From: Paracoccaceae bacterium
Lineage (GTDB): Bacteria > Pseudomonadota > Alphaproteobacteria > Rhodobacterales > Rhodobacteraceae
NCBI GenBank assembly: GCA_019090795.1
Contig: JAHRVG010000113.1
Coordinates: forward strand, 1-64,000
Direction: 5' to 3'
Length of the DNA stretch: 64,000 nucleotides
In this document: positions 25,847 to 35,248 of the stretch, piece by piece
How positions within the stretch are numbered: the first letter of the stretch is position 1
How the letters are laid out: each line of letters opens with the position of its first letter
Program-made: the position numbers and the translations under genes
The notes under the pieces: generated by a model
Seen by the model: the letters and a program-made list of their open reading frames with translations, nothing else
What the model was told of the DNA's origin: nothing
Database searches by the model: none

Positions 25847-27031
25847 ATGTTTGAACTGACTGCGCCACCAGACGGGTTTCACGATAACCCTTATCCGACC
25901 TATCAATGGCTGCGCGAAAAAGCACCGGTTTGCCAACAGCAAGATGGGTCTTTCGTTATTTCCCGCTACGGCGATCTGGATATGATTTACCGCGATACGC
26001 GGCGGTTCCTGTCGGATAAGAAAGCGGTGTTCGGGACGAAATTCGGGATTTCTTCACCACTTTACGAACACCACACTACGTCACTGGTTTTTAACGACCC
26101 GCCGTTACACACGCGGGTGCGCAAGGTGATGGTGGGGGCGCTGAACCCCCGCGCTCTGGCGCAGATGGAGCCGGGGTTGATAACGCTTGTGGACCGTTTG
26201 CTAGATGAGATGGACAGTGAAAGCGAGTTGATAGAGAGCTTCGCTGGGGCAATTCCGATTGAGTTGATTGGCAACCTTCTGGGCATTCCCCATGAGGCCC
26301 GCGAACCACTGCGTGATTGGTCTCTGGCAATTCTGGGCGCGCTGGAACCCAAGCTAACGCAGGAACAAATGGATTGGGGCAATCGCTCGGTTGCCGATTT
26401 CATGGTGTATCTGCGCGATATAATCGAGGACCGGCGGATCAATCCCGGTAATGTGGAAACCGATGTTCTGACACGGCTTATTCAGGCCGATGATGATGGT
26501 GGATTGACCGAGGTCGAGCTGTACCAGAATTGCATTTTTATCCTCAATGCAGGGCATGAAACAACTACCAATCTGATCGGAAACACGCTGGCGCTGCTGG
26601 ATCAGGATCGGGTGGCGCGCGCGCAACTGTTGGCCAAACCCGATCTGATCACTACTGCCGTTGATGAATTCCTGCGGCTGGAAAGCCCAAACCAGTTTGG
26701 CAACCGCCTGACCACCGAGGAGATGACCCTGCATGGCGTAACCATTCCTGCAGATAGTGATCTATACTTGTGCATTGGTGCTGCGAACCGTGATCCGGCG
26801 CAGTTTGATGAACCTGAGTTGGTGCGCCTTGATCGGCGTCCGAACAAACATCTGGCCTTTGCTGGTGGCGCGCATACCTGCGTTGGCCTGACACTGGCAC
26901 GGATGGAAGGGCGCATCGCGATCGGGCGTTTTCTGGCGCGCTATCCTAACTACTCACTCACTGAGGGGGCCAAACGCGGCGGGCGTATTCGCTTTCGCGG
27001 TTTTGCCCGGCTTCCTGCTATTTTGAATTAA
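25847..27031 (+). CDS. Cytochrome P450 in the paaZ operon
   Basis: A 394-residue soluble bacterial P450. Hallmarks are the I-helix AGHETT (oxygen activation), the K-helix EFLRLE (ExxR) and the heme loop FAGGAHTCVG with the cysteine ligand at about residue 345. ATG 25847 follows GGGAGGGAGAG; an in-frame TTG two codons earlier is possible. paaZ begins ten bases after the stop, so the two are co-transcribed. P450s are not part of the standard phenylacetate route; it may prepare a substituted or alkyl aromatic for the pathway. No dedicated ferredoxin or reductase gene is adjacent; PaaE or chromosomal partners would be needed. Confidence 0.93.
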   Translation: MFELTAPPDGFHDNPYPTYQWLREKAPVCQQQDGSFVISRYGDLDMIYRDTRRFLSDKKAVFGTKFGISSPLYEHHTTSLVFNDPPLHTRVRKVMVGALNPRALAQMEPGLITLVDRLLDEMDSESELIESFAGAIPIELIGNLLGIPHEAREPLRDWSLAILGALEPKLTQEQMDWGNRSVADFMVYLRDIIEDRRINPGNVETDVLTRLIQADDDGGLTEVELYQNCIFILNAGHETTTNLIGNTLALLDQDRVARAQLLAKPDLITTAVDEFLRLESPNQFGNRLTTEEMTLHGVTIPADSDLYLCIGAANRDPAQFDEPELVRLDRRPNKHLAFAGGAHTCVGLTLARMEGRIAIGRFLARYPNYSLTEGAKRGGRIRFRGFARLPAILN

Positions 27032-27040
27032 GGACACGAT

Positions 27041-29071
27041 ATGACACTTCTGCAAGTAAACAGTTTCGCCAAAGGCCAATGGATCGCGCCGGATCAGGGA
27101 GCGCGCGCCATTGAGGACGCGGTCACGGGGCAAGTATTTGCCCAAGCGGGCAATGGTGCGCTGGATGTGCAGGGGATGCTGTCCTATGCGCGCGATGTGG
27201 GCGGGCCTGCCTTGCGGGCGATGACATTTCATGATCGGGCCCGGATGCTCAAGGCTCTGGCGCTGCATATCGGCAAGAACAAACAGGCGCTATATGATCT
27301 GTCGTTCAAAACGGGTGCAACGCAATCGGATCATATGATCGACGTTGATGGCGGCATTGGCACTATGTTCGTTTTCGCGGCCAAGGGGCGGCGTGAAATG
27401 CCGGATGGGCAGATTTATGTGGACGGAGAGGTCGAGGGTCTGTCGCGCAGCGGCACGTTTTCGGGCCAGCATATTTGCACCCCGCTGCAAGGCGTGGCCG
27501 TGCATATCAACGCCTTTAACTTTCCGGTCTGGGGCATGTTGGAAAAACTGGCACCGACACTGCTGGCAGGGGTTCCCGCGATTGTAAAACCCGCAACCGC
27601 CACCTGCTATGTCACCGAGCTGTGTGTGAAGATCATGCTGGACAGTGGCATTCTGCCGACAGGCGCTTTGCAACTGGTTTCGGGCGGTTTGAGCGATATG
27701 TTGGACCACCTGACAATGCAGGATGTGGTCAGCTTTACCGGTTCCGCCCAGACGGGCCTGATGCTGCGATCTCAGCCGCATTTGCTGCAAAACGCCATCC
27801 GCTTTACGGCGGAACAGGACAGCCTGAACGGATCTATTCTGGGGCCGGATGCCACGCCCGATACACCGGAATTCGATTTGTTCATCAAAGAGGTCAGCCG
27901 TGAGCTGACCGCCAAAGCGGGGCAGAAATGTACCGCCGTGCGCCGGATCATGGCCCCCGAGGCGCTGGTGCAGCCGGTGATCGAGGCTTTGTCGGCGCGT
28001 CTGGCCAAAACCCAGATTGGCGCACCCGATCTGAAAGAAACCCGCATGGGGGCGTTGGTGTCCAACGCGCAAAAACGTGATGTTTTGGAAAAGGTCGCGA
28101 TCATCGGCGCCGAGGCTGAGCGTGTTTTTGGCAATCCCGATGATTTCGCGGTTATAGGTGCGGATGGTGACAAAGGGGCCTTCTTGCCACCGATGTTGTT
28201 TCACTGTGCCGACCCCGACAACGCCGCACGGGTGCATGACACCGAGGCCTTTGGCCCGGTTTCCACAGTCATGGGGTACCGCGATCTGGATCACGCGATT
28301 GCGCTGGCCAACAAGGGGCAAGGCTCGCTTGTGGCTTCGGTCATTACCCGTGATGCGGATGTGGCGCGGCAAGTGGCGATTGGGGCTGGGGCCTATCATG
28401 GTCGTCTGTATTTCAACAACCGCGACAGCATGAAGGAATCAACCGGTCACGGATCGCCGATGCCCCATATGGTGCATGGTGGGCCGGGACGCGCTGGTGG
28501 CGGTGAGGAGCTTGGCGGTGTGCGCGGGGTGATGCACTACATGCAACGCACGGCCATACAGGGCGGCCCCGATATTCTGAGCGGGATTACCGACACATGG
28601 ATTCCCGGGGCCAAAGAGATTGTGTCCAAGGCGCACCCTTTTACCCAGCGGTTCAACGCATTGCAGATCGGGCAGACACTCTACACTGAACCAAGGGTGA
28701 TCAAGCTGGAAGACATCGAGCTGTTTGCCGAATTTACCGGCGACAATTTCTATGCCCACATGGATGAGGAAGCCGCGAAACGCAATCCGTTCTTTCCGGG
28801 CCGCGTGGCACATGGCTATCTGCTGTTGTCGTTTGCGGCGGGCCTGTTTGTGGAACCCAATGAGGGGCCAGTCTTGGCCAATACCGGCCTTGATAACCTG
28901 CGCTTCATGCAGCCGATTGCGGCGGGCGAGCTGATTAAAGTGCGCCTCACAGTGATGAAAAAAACCAAACGCAACGATGAATACGGAGAGGTGCGTTGGC
29001 ATGTGACTCTGACCGACAGCAAGGATGCGTTGGTTGCGCAATATGAACTGCTGACGATGGTTGCTTATTAG
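27041..29071 (+). CDS. paaZ: Bifunctional oxepin-CoA hydrolase / semialdehyde dehydrogenase PaaZ
   Basis: A 676-residue two-domain enzyme. The N-terminal aldehyde dehydrogenase (about 1-520) has FNFPVWGMLEKLAPTLLAG, SFTGSAQTG, TAEQDSLNGSIL and the catalytic-cysteine segment GQKCTAVRRI. The C-terminal MaoC/R-hydratase domain (about 540-676) has FAEFTGDNFYAHMDEEAA and FFPGRVAHGYLLLSF with the Asp/His pair. It opens the oxepin ring and oxidises the resulting semialdehyde. Full length, so the ring-cleavage step is complete in this island. Confidence 0.96.
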   Translation: MTLLQVNSFAKGQWIAPDQGARAIEDAVTGQVFAQAGNGALDVQGMLSYARDVGGPALRAMTFHDRARMLKALALHIGKNKQALYDLSFKTGATQSDHMIDVDGGIGTMFVFAAKGRREMPDGQIYVDGEVEGLSRSGTFSGQHICTPLQGVAVHINAFNFPVWGMLEKLAPTLLAGVPAIVKPATATCYVTELCVKIMLDSGILPTGALQLVSGGLSDMLDHLTMQDVVSFTGSAQTGLMLRSQPHLLQNAIRFTAEQDSLNGSILGPDATPDTPEFDLFIKEVSRELTAKAGQKCTAVRRIMAPEALVQPVIEALSARLAKTQIGAPDLKETRMGALVSNAQKRDVLEKVAIIGAEAERVFGNPDDFAVIGADGDKGAFLPPMLFHCADPDNAARVHDTEAFGPVSTVMGYRDLDHAIALANKGQGSLVASVITRDADVARQVAIGAGAYHGRLYFNNRDSMKESTGHGSPMPHMVHGGPGRAGGGEELGGVRGVMHYMQRTAIQGGPDILSGITDTWIPGAKEIVSKAHPFTQRFNALQIGQTLYTEPRVIKLEDIELFAEFTGDNFYAHMDEEAAKRNPFFPGRVAHGYLLLSFAAGLFVEPNEGPVLANTGLDNLRFMQPIAAGELIKVRLTVMKKTKRNDEYGEVRWHVTLTDSKDALVAQYELLTMVAY

Positions 29072-29095
29072 GCAGGCAATAGCCATACCAAGGCC

Positions 29096-29854
29096 ATGGT
29101 TGATAAAAAAGACATGGCCTTTGGCACCGCGGTTGCCGCGCTCAGACGTCTAGGGGACACCAGCGTTTGGTCGCTAATTGTCACTGTGATGGGCGATAGC
29201 GCGGCACGCAAGGGCGACAAGATCGCCGGGCCTGTGCTGGCGCAAATACTGGAACCTGTCGGGGTCCGACCCGAGGCTCTGCGTGTGGCTTTGCACCGCC
29301 TCCGCAAAGATGGCTGGATTGTCAGTGACAAAACCGGGCGCACGAGTGTGCATCGGTTGACAGATAAGGGGTTGGCCGAAACCCGTGTTGCCGCGAGCCG
29401 AATTTATCAGCGGCAAGTCAATTTCCCGGATCAGTGGTATTTGTTTTGGGCCGAGCCAGAGGAAACCCCCCCGCCCCCTGAAGGAATGCTGCGGCTGGGC
29501 CGCGGAATGTTTCTCGGGCAGGGAGAAGCGCCTGACTGCGCTGATTTTCTGATGATGCAGGGCCATGTGAAATCAGTACCCCAATGGCTGCAGACCCGTC
29601 TTGCCGGGCCGGATTTGATGTTGGCCTTTGACCATCTGGCGGCGGCTTTGAATGAGGTTACCGAGACACTGGTAAACACCTCTGGCCTGTCACCCCTCCA
29701 AATCGCAACCTTGCGAATGCTGATCGTGCACCACTGGCGGCGCAGTCTGCTAAAACACCCCGATCTGCCGCTTGGTTTCTTTCCCGATGGCTGGCAAGGT
29801 GGGGCTTGTCGTGGGTTGGTTATGGGCTTGCTGGATCGCTTGGGCAGGCCGTAA
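29096..29854 (+). CDS. paaX: PaaX-family transcriptional regulator
   Basis: A 252-residue PaaX-like protein. The N-terminal winged helix (TSVWSLIVTVMGDSAARKGDKIAG...RPEALRVALHRLRKDGWIVSDKTGRTSVHRLTDKG) and the long C-terminal domain with FPDQWYLFW fit the family, which represses phenylacetate genes until phenylacetyl-CoA binds. It follows paaZ by 24 bases. The island therefore encodes both a PaaX and a TetR regulator. Start ATG 29096; a second ATG at 29114 is possible. Confidence 0.87.
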   Translation: MVDKKDMAFGTAVAALRRLGDTSVWSLIVTVMGDSAARKGDKIAGPVLAQILEPVGVRPEALRVALHRLRKDGWIVSDKTGRTSVHRLTDKGLAETRVAASRIYQRQVNFPDQWYLFWAEPEETPPPPEGMLRLGRGMFLGQGEAPDCADFLMMQGHVKSVPQWLQTRLAGPDLMLAFDHLAAALNEVTETLVNTSGLSPLQIATLRMLIVHHWRRSLLKHPDLPLGFFPDGWQGGACRGLVMGLLDRLGRP

Positions 29855-29893
29855 GCGATCCCATGACCAATGATCCCCGCGCGTTCAGGCCCA

Positions 29894-30139
29894 CTACCCC
29901 CCCACCATAAACGGCATCAGCACAACTTCGCTGTCCGGGTAGACGGGGGTAAACCACGCTTCCCGATAAATCTTGCCATCAATCGCCAGCGATGCCCCTG
30001 CCGCAATCTGGGCCTGCAAGCCAGGGTAGTTCCGTTCAAGTTCGCTCATCACTTGCTTGAAGTTTTGGGCTTCCACCTCGACCTCTGCTGCGCCGTCGGT
30101 GGCGGCGCGCAGAGATCCCCAGATGGTGACTTTGACCAT
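29894..30139 (-). CDS. MoaD/ThiS-like small sulphur-carrier protein
   Basis: An 81-residue beta-grasp-type protein that opens VKVTIWGSLRAATDGAAEVEVEA and ends in Gly-Gly (FMVGG), the C-terminus that MoaD and ThiS use to carry sulphur as a thiocarboxylate. It is the last gene of the operon with the xanthine-dehydrogenase-family subunits, starting on the last base of the large-subunit stop codon. It may supply sulphur for this enzyme's molybdenum cofactor or substitute for MoaD; family assignment is from motif only. Confidence 0.75.
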   Translation of the reverse strand: MVKVTIWGSLRAATDGAAEVEVEAQNFKQVMSELERNYPGLQAQIAAGASLAIDGKIYREAWFTPVYPDSEVVLMPFMVGG

Positions 30140-32373
30140 TAGCCCTTAATCACTTTCAAGATTTTGGGCGGTGACATTGGCAGCGCGCGCATCCGCTTGC
30201 CAATGGCACGGGACACCGCATTGGACACGGCGGCCAAAGGTGGCACAATCGCGGTTTCGCCAACACCGCGCACGCCGTAGGGGTGACCGGGGTTGGGAAT
30301 TTCCAGAATTACCGCCTCAATTGGTGGCAGGTCAGAGGCCACGGGAATGCGATAGTCAAGGAAGCCGGCATTTTGCAAAAGACCGTCTTTGCCATAAATA
30401 TATTCTTCGTTCATGGCCCAGCCGATACCCTGTGCGGCCCCACCCTGCATTTGTCCTTCAACATAGGCGGGATGGATTGCCTTGCCCGCATCCTGAAAAA
30501 CAGTATAGCGCAGAACGGTGGAAAATCCGGTTTCCGGGTCCACCTCGATATCTGCCAGATGCACGCCGAAACTAACGCCTGCGCTATCGGCATTTACCTC
30601 GTAATGGCCGGCAATCGGGCCGCCGGTCTTGCTGGCAATTGCTGCGATTTCCGCCAGTGACATAGGTTCGTAATTGCCCGCGTTCTCTCCTGCTGGTCGG
30701 GCATGGCCATCCTCCCACATCACGGCATCCGGATCGATGTCCCAGATTTTTGCCACCCGCGTACACATTTTTTTAATCGCGTCTCGCGCCGCCTCGATGG
30801 TGGCTAGACCGACGGAGAAGGTCACGCGGCTACCGTGGGTGGGATCGTTAAAGCCGATAGAGTTGGTGTCCGCCACAATGGTGCGGATGTTTTCATAAGG
30901 AATGCCCAGCTCCTCGGCTGCCATCATCCCGACAGAGGCGCGCGAGCCTCCGATATCGGGGTTGCCTTCGGTCACGGCAACGGTGCCATCGTCATTCACG
31001 CTCATGGAAACAGAGGTGCTGCCGCCAAAATTGAACCAAAACCCGCAGGAAACCCCCCGCCCCTGATTGGGGCCGAGCGGGGTATTGTAATGGCGGTGCG
31101 CTTTAGCGGCCTCTAGCGTGGCTTTGAGGCCGATGGCCTCAAATGTGGGGCCATAACTGGATTTCGTGCCTTTGTCAGCGGCGTTTAGCAGGCGCACATC
31201 CAGTGGGTCGAGGCCAAGTTCGATACATAATTCGTCAATCAACGCCTCGACCGGATAAACCCCAATGGGCGCGCCGGGTGCGCGGTAAGCGGCCTCTCGT
31301 GGGCGGTTGGTCATCACGTTGAACCCTTCGGCGCGCACGGCTTCCAGATCATAGGCCGCAAAGGCGCACATGGCCCCGAGGTCAATTGTCCCGCTTGGGA
31401 AGGCCCCGCCTTGAAAGCGCAGTTTGGCATGGGCGGCGGTGATTTTACCGCCTTTTGTCATGCCGATTTTTATATCCGCCAGCGAGGAAGGCGTAGGGCC
31501 TGAAGCCTTGAACACCTCTTCGCGGGTCATGGCCATCTTGACCGGTTTGCCCGCCTTGCGCGAAAGGGCCAAGGCCACCGGCTCAATGAACACAACGGTT
31601 TTGCCGCCAAAGCCACCGCCAATTTCAGAGGCCGTCACCCGCAATTGGCTGAGGCTCATGCCAAGGAAGCTGGCGCACATGTCGCGCACTGCATAGTGGC
31701 CTTGGGTGCAGCACCAAAGGTCTGCTTTGCCATCCGGTCCCATGCTGGCCAGACAGGCGTGTGGTTCGATATAGCCTTGATGGGTTGATTCAGTTCTAAA
31801 GCTGCGCTCGATAATCAGATCCGCCTTGGCAAAGCCTGCCTCCAGATCACCATGGCCAAAATTGCTTAGGTTGGTGATGTTTGCCGGTGTGCCCTCAGGT
31901 GCACCTTTGGCGCGGCGGTCGGGGCGCAGAACCGGGGCATCGGGTTTAACCGCGTCCTCAATCTCGGTCACATGGGGCAGGACTTCATAATCCACCTTGA
32001 TTAGTTTGAGCGCCTGTTTGGCGATGGTTTCGCTGGTGGCGGCAACAGCAGCAACAGCGTGGCCGTGGTACAGGGCTTTGTCCTGCGCCATGCAGTTTTC
32101 GAGGATGTTTTGCATCAACTCGCCCTTGGCTTCGGAAAAATCCGACGCGGTGACGACTGCTTTGACCCCTTGCAAGGCCAAGGCAGCACTTGCGTCAATC
32201 GACACGATACGCGCGTGCGCATGTGGGCTGCGCAGGATCTTACCCTCGAGCATACCCGGTGCCACCATATCTGCACCATAAAGTGCGCGGCCCGTTACCT
32301 TGTCGATGCCATCGGGGCGCAAAGGCCGCGTACCGATGATTTTAAATTCGCGTTTTTCTGTGTCCAAAGCCAT
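30139..32373 (-). CDS. Xanthine-dehydrogenase-family molybdopterin large subunit
   Basis: A 744-residue Mo hydroxylase catalytic subunit (CoxL/HcrA type). Motifs include GTRPLRPDGIDKVTGRALYGADMV at the start, SEIGGGFGGKTVVF, AAYRAPGAPIGVYPVEALIDELC in the active-site-loop position, and GVGETAIVPPLAAVSNAV with the catalytic glutamate. The loop is not the AYRCSFR of true CO dehydrogenase. The substrate is therefore some heterocycle, aldehyde or aryl-CoA that cannot be named. Cytoplasmic; partners are the FeS and FAD subunits upstream. Confidence 0.9.
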   Translation of the reverse strand: MALDTEKREFKIIGTRPLRPDGIDKVTGRALYGADMVAPGMLEGKILRSPHAHARIVSIDASAALALQGVKAVVTASDFSEAKGELMQNILENCMAQDKALYHGHAVAAVAATSETIAKQALKLIKVDYEVLPHVTEIEDAVKPDAPVLRPDRRAKGAPEGTPANITNLSNFGHGDLEAGFAKADLIIERSFRTESTHQGYIEPHACLASMGPDGKADLWCCTQGHYAVRDMCASFLGMSLSQLRVTASEIGGGFGGKTVVFIEPVALALSRKAGKPVKMAMTREEVFKASGPTPSSLADIKIGMTKGGKITAAHAKLRFQGGAFPSGTIDLGAMCAFAAYDLEAVRAEGFNVMTNRPREAAYRAPGAPIGVYPVEALIDELCIELGLDPLDVRLLNAADKGTKSSYGPTFEAIGLKATLEAAKAHRHYNTPLGPNQGRGVSCGFWFNFGGSTSVSMSVNDDGTVAVTEGNPDIGGSRASVGMMAAEELGIPYENIRTIVADTNSIGFNDPTHGSRVTFSVGLATIEAARDAIKKMCTRVAKIWDIDPDAVMWEDGHARPAGENAGNYEPMSLAEIAAIASKTGGPIAGHYEVNADSAGVSFGVHLADIEVDPETGFSTVLRYTVFQDAGKAIHPAYVEGQMQGGAAQGIGWAMNEEYIYGKDGLLQNAGFLDYRIPVASDLPPIEAVILEIPNPGHPYGVRGVGETAIVPPLAAVSNAVSRAIGKRMRALPMSPPKILKVIKG

Positions 32374-32375
32374 AA

Positions 32376-32852
32376 TTACGCCCCCCGCATTTCAGCCGCG
32401 GCATCCATTACCGCCGTGATAATTTTGTCGTATCCGGTACAGCGGCACAGGTTTCCTGCCAGCCAGTAGCGGGCCTCGACCTCGGTCGGGTCGGGGTGTT
32501 TTTCCAGCAGTGCCTTGGCGGCAACCAGAATGCCCGGTGTGCAAACGCCACATTGTAGCGCTGCATGTTCAAGAATTTTCTTTTGCAGGATGTGCAGATT
32601 GTCTCCATCCGCGATGCCCTCCACCGTGGCTACCTCCTGACCCCCGGCCTCGGCTGCCAGCACGAGACAGGAACAAACCAACCGCCCGTTCAGGGTAACG
32701 CTGCAAGCACCGCAATCGCCAGTGCCGCAGCCCTCTTTGGCACCGGTCAGGCGCAGTTGGTTGCGCAGCACATCCAGCAAGGTTTCTTGTGGCTCGCATA
32801 GGTATTCCACGGGATCGCCGTTTACAGTTGTGGTAACGTGTATCTTGTTCAT
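32376..32852 (-). CDS. [2Fe-2S] small subunit of the Mo hydroxylase
   Basis: A 158-residue CoxS/HcrC-type protein. The plant-type cluster is in GCGTGDCGACSVTLNGRLVCSC and the second, C-terminal cluster in CGVCTPGILVAAKALL and LCRCTGYDKI. It transfers electrons from the Mo site to FAD. It overlaps the FAD subunit gene by four bases (ATGA) and is two bases from the large subunit. Confidence 0.95.
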   Translation of the reverse strand: MNKIHVTTTVNGDPVEYLCEPQETLLDVLRNQLRLTGAKEGCGTGDCGACSVTLNGRLVCSCLVLAAEAGGQEVATVEGIADGDNLHILQKKILEHAALQCGVCTPGILVAAKALLEKHPDPTEVEARYWLAGNLCRCTGYDKIITAVMDAAAEMRGA

Positions 32853-33706
32853 GATGTTACTCCTGCGCGGGTTTGGGCGATTTTTGCGGCGCGTTTGGCC
32901 AATACGCCAACCACGTCTTTGCGAAATTCAGCTGTGCCGCGTTTATCATCAATCGGGATGGCGGTGGCGGAACAGGCGGCGGCAAGCGCTTCAAGGGCTG
33001 CGTCGTCAAGTGTGGTGCCCAGCAGACAATCCGCGTTTACGTTCAGGATCGTTGGTCCGACTGCGCCCAGTATAACCGTTGCGGCGCTACATTTTCCCTC
33101 GGTATCAAATTCCAGCGACACGGCTGCCGACGCGACGGCGATATCCATTTCGGTGCGCGGGATGAACCGCAAATAAGCGTCTGACGCATTTTCAGGACGT
33201 GCGGGCAAAAAGATCGAGGTAATGAATTCGCCGTTGCCCAGCGAAGTGCGCCCCGGAGCAGTTGGAATATCCGCTACCAGACAATCGCGGGTGCCATCTG
33301 GCCCGGCAATCCGTGCAACGGCGCCCGCTGCGGCCATTGCTGGTACGCTGTCGCCTGCTGGCGAAGCGTTGCACAGGTTGCCGGCCATCGTGGCGCGGCC
33401 CTGTACTTGTGTCGAGCCGATCAGTTCTACCGCCTCAACTACTCCCGGCCACAGGGTGCCAACGCCTGCGTGTTCGCCCAGCTCGGCTCCGCTTACAGCG
33501 GCCCCAATGCGAAAGCCGCCAGCCTCGGCGGTAATATCTTTCAGGCGGGTGATATGCTTGATATCGACCAGCAGGTCTGGCTCAACCATGCCCATTTTCA
33601 TCTGGACCAAAACATCGGTACCACCGGCAAGTACATGGGCCACGCCCGCCTCGCCAGCCAAAAGTTCGACCGCGTCCTGCACGGATTTTGGGGCTGCATA
33701 TTGCAT
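32849..33706 (-). CDS. FAD-binding medium subunit of the Mo hydroxylase
   Basis: A 285-residue CoxM-type protein with the FAD motifs AGGTDVLVQMKMG and TMAGNLCNASPAGDSVPAM. First gene of the operon FAD-FeS-Mo-MoaD. Start ATG 33706 has an AAAGGAAA ribosome site. The promoter should lie in the 246 bases up to the divergent otnK gene; no operator was recognised there. Confidence 0.93.
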   Translation of the reverse strand: MQYAAPKSVQDAVELLAGEAGVAHVLAGGTDVLVQMKMGMVEPDLLVDIKHITRLKDITAEAGGFRIGAAVSGAELGEHAGVGTLWPGVVEAVELIGSTQVQGRATMAGNLCNASPAGDSVPAMAAAGAVARIAGPDGTRDCLVADIPTAPGRTSLGNGEFITSIFLPARPENASDAYLRFIPRTEMDIAVASAAVSLEFDTEGKCSAATVILGAVGPTILNVNADCLLGTTLDDAALEALAAACSATAIPIDDKRGTAEFRKDVVGVLAKRAAKIAQTRAGVTS

Positions 33707-33952
33707 GGGTGCTTTCCTTTTGCAGAATCCTTACTCTCGACGGGGATCTGGAATAGCGGGTGAATTACGAAAGAACGGTACGCAAGATTCGGGCCAGCTT
33801 TGCCAGATTTAGCCAGTCGTAGCCTAAGCCATAGCACCGTTTTTCCCGCTGCGGCAAGTCTATCGGTAAAACGCCTGACAAGTATTTCACCATTGCAAGA
33901 TTTACAGCTTTGGTGGAACGTGTTTGAAAACCTTCAAATAGAAAGCTGTGCC

Positions 33953-35248
33953 TTGAACCAAACAGAACCACCGCGCCAGACAGTCCTTGGATGCATTGCC
34001 GATGATCACACCGGAGCGACCGATATTGCTGGTCTGTTGGCCCGCAGCGGCATTCGGGTTTCCTTGCGTTTGGGGGTGCCAGCTATCCCACCGGAACAGG
34101 CTGATCTTGCGGCATTTGAGGTGATTGCGCTGAAGTGTCGAACATCGCCTGTGGACGCGGCAACCGGGGAAACGCTGGCGGCGCTGGATTGGCTGCAGCG
34201 GGCCGGAGCCCGGCGGTTCTTTTGGAAATACTGCTCGACCTTTGACAGTACCGATGCGGGAAATATTGGACCAGTAGCACAGGCGTTGATGGCGGCGCTG
34301 GATTGCACGCAAACGATTTATTGCCCCGCCTTTCCGGAAAATGGCCGCAGTGTTTTTATGGGAAACCTATTTGTCGGCGAGCAGCCGATCTCAGAAAGCC
34401 CGATGAAAGACCACCCGCTGACGCCAATGCGCGACAGCAACCTGATGCGGGTTCTGGCCCCGCAAGTTTCCGGCAAAACAGGCTTGGTTAACCGTCTTTG
34501 TGTAGACAGGGGCAGCGCCGCGATTCAGGAACGTTTGGCACAGCTGTCCGCTGAGGGTGTTGCCCATGTCATTACCGACGCAGTTTCTGAGCATGACCTG
34601 CAAACCATCGCCAAGGCATGCCATAAAATGCCCTTGCTTACGGGGGGTAGTGCCTTGGCCATGGCATTGCCAGCGCTCTACCAAAAGGAAGGATTGCTGC
34701 CCGCAAAGACCCTACCTGCGCTCTGGCCCCAGTTTGGCGACAGCTCCATTGTGTTGTCGGGCAGTTGCTCTGACATGACCCGGCAACAGGTTGCGCAGTA
34801 CCTGAAAACCGCAAAGGGCTATCGCCTTGATCCTTTGGTGATTGCCAAGCAAGGACCGGCGGCAGCACGTGACTGGCTGGCGCAGCAAAACCTTGCGGCC
34901 CCCAAAATCATTTATGCAACGGCTGATCCGGAATCCGTGCGCCAAACCCAGCAGGTACTGGGAACCCAAACCGCCAGCACCTTGATTGAGACCACATTGG
35001 CCCAACTGGCCGTCGATTCCCGTACCCTTGGAATTCGACGTATGGTTATTGCAGGGGGTGAAACCTCCGGTGCGATCACCAAGGCCCTTGGCGTTGATCA
35101 GATGACCATCGGACCTGAAATTGCGCCGGGGGTGCCTTGGACCAGTTGTAGCAGCGAGGGCACCGGGATTGCTTTGGCGCTCAAATCCGGTAACTTTGGC
35201 GATGTTGATTTTTTTGACAAAGCCTTTAGGAGACTGGACCGAATATGA
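33953..35248 (+). CDS. otnK: 3-oxo-tetronate kinase OtnK (DUF1537 family)
   Basis: A four-carbon acid sugar kinase of about 431 residues. The N-terminal motif CIADDHTGATDIAGLLARSG and the C-terminal VIAGGETSGAITKALG are the family signatures. It phosphorylates 3-oxo-tetronate at O4. The start is uncertain: TTG 33953 puts the motif at the usual distance, while GTG 33920 and ATG 33800 are also in frame but add residues that do not look like the family. It overlaps otnC as ATGA. Confidence 0.88.
   Translation: MNQTEPPRQTVLGCIADDHTGATDIAGLLARSGIRVSLRLGVPAIPPEQADLAAFEVIALKCRTSPVDAATGETLAALDWLQRAGARRFFWKYCSTFDSTDAGNIGPVAQALMAALDCTQTIYCPAFPENGRSVFMGNLFVGEQPISESPMKDHPLTPMRDSNLMRVLAPQVSGKTGLVNRLCVDRGSAAIQERLAQLSAEGVAHVITDAVSEHDLQTIAKACHKMPLLTGGSALAMALPALYQKEGLLPAKTLPALWPQFGDSSIVLSGSCSDMTRQQVAQYLKTAKGYRLDPLVIAKQGPAAARDWLAQQNLAAPKIIYATADPESVRQTQQVLGTQTASTLIETTLAQLAVDSRTLGIRRMVIAGGETSGAITKALGVDQMTIGPEIAPGVPWTSCSSEGTGIALALKSGNFGDVDFFDKAFRRLDRI

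Noticed and set aside
30139-33706. True aerobic CO dehydrogenase (coxMSL)
   Set aside because: The subunit set and order fit the wider family, but the large subunit lacks the AYRCSFR loop of form I CO dehydrogenase, so no cox symbols were assigned.
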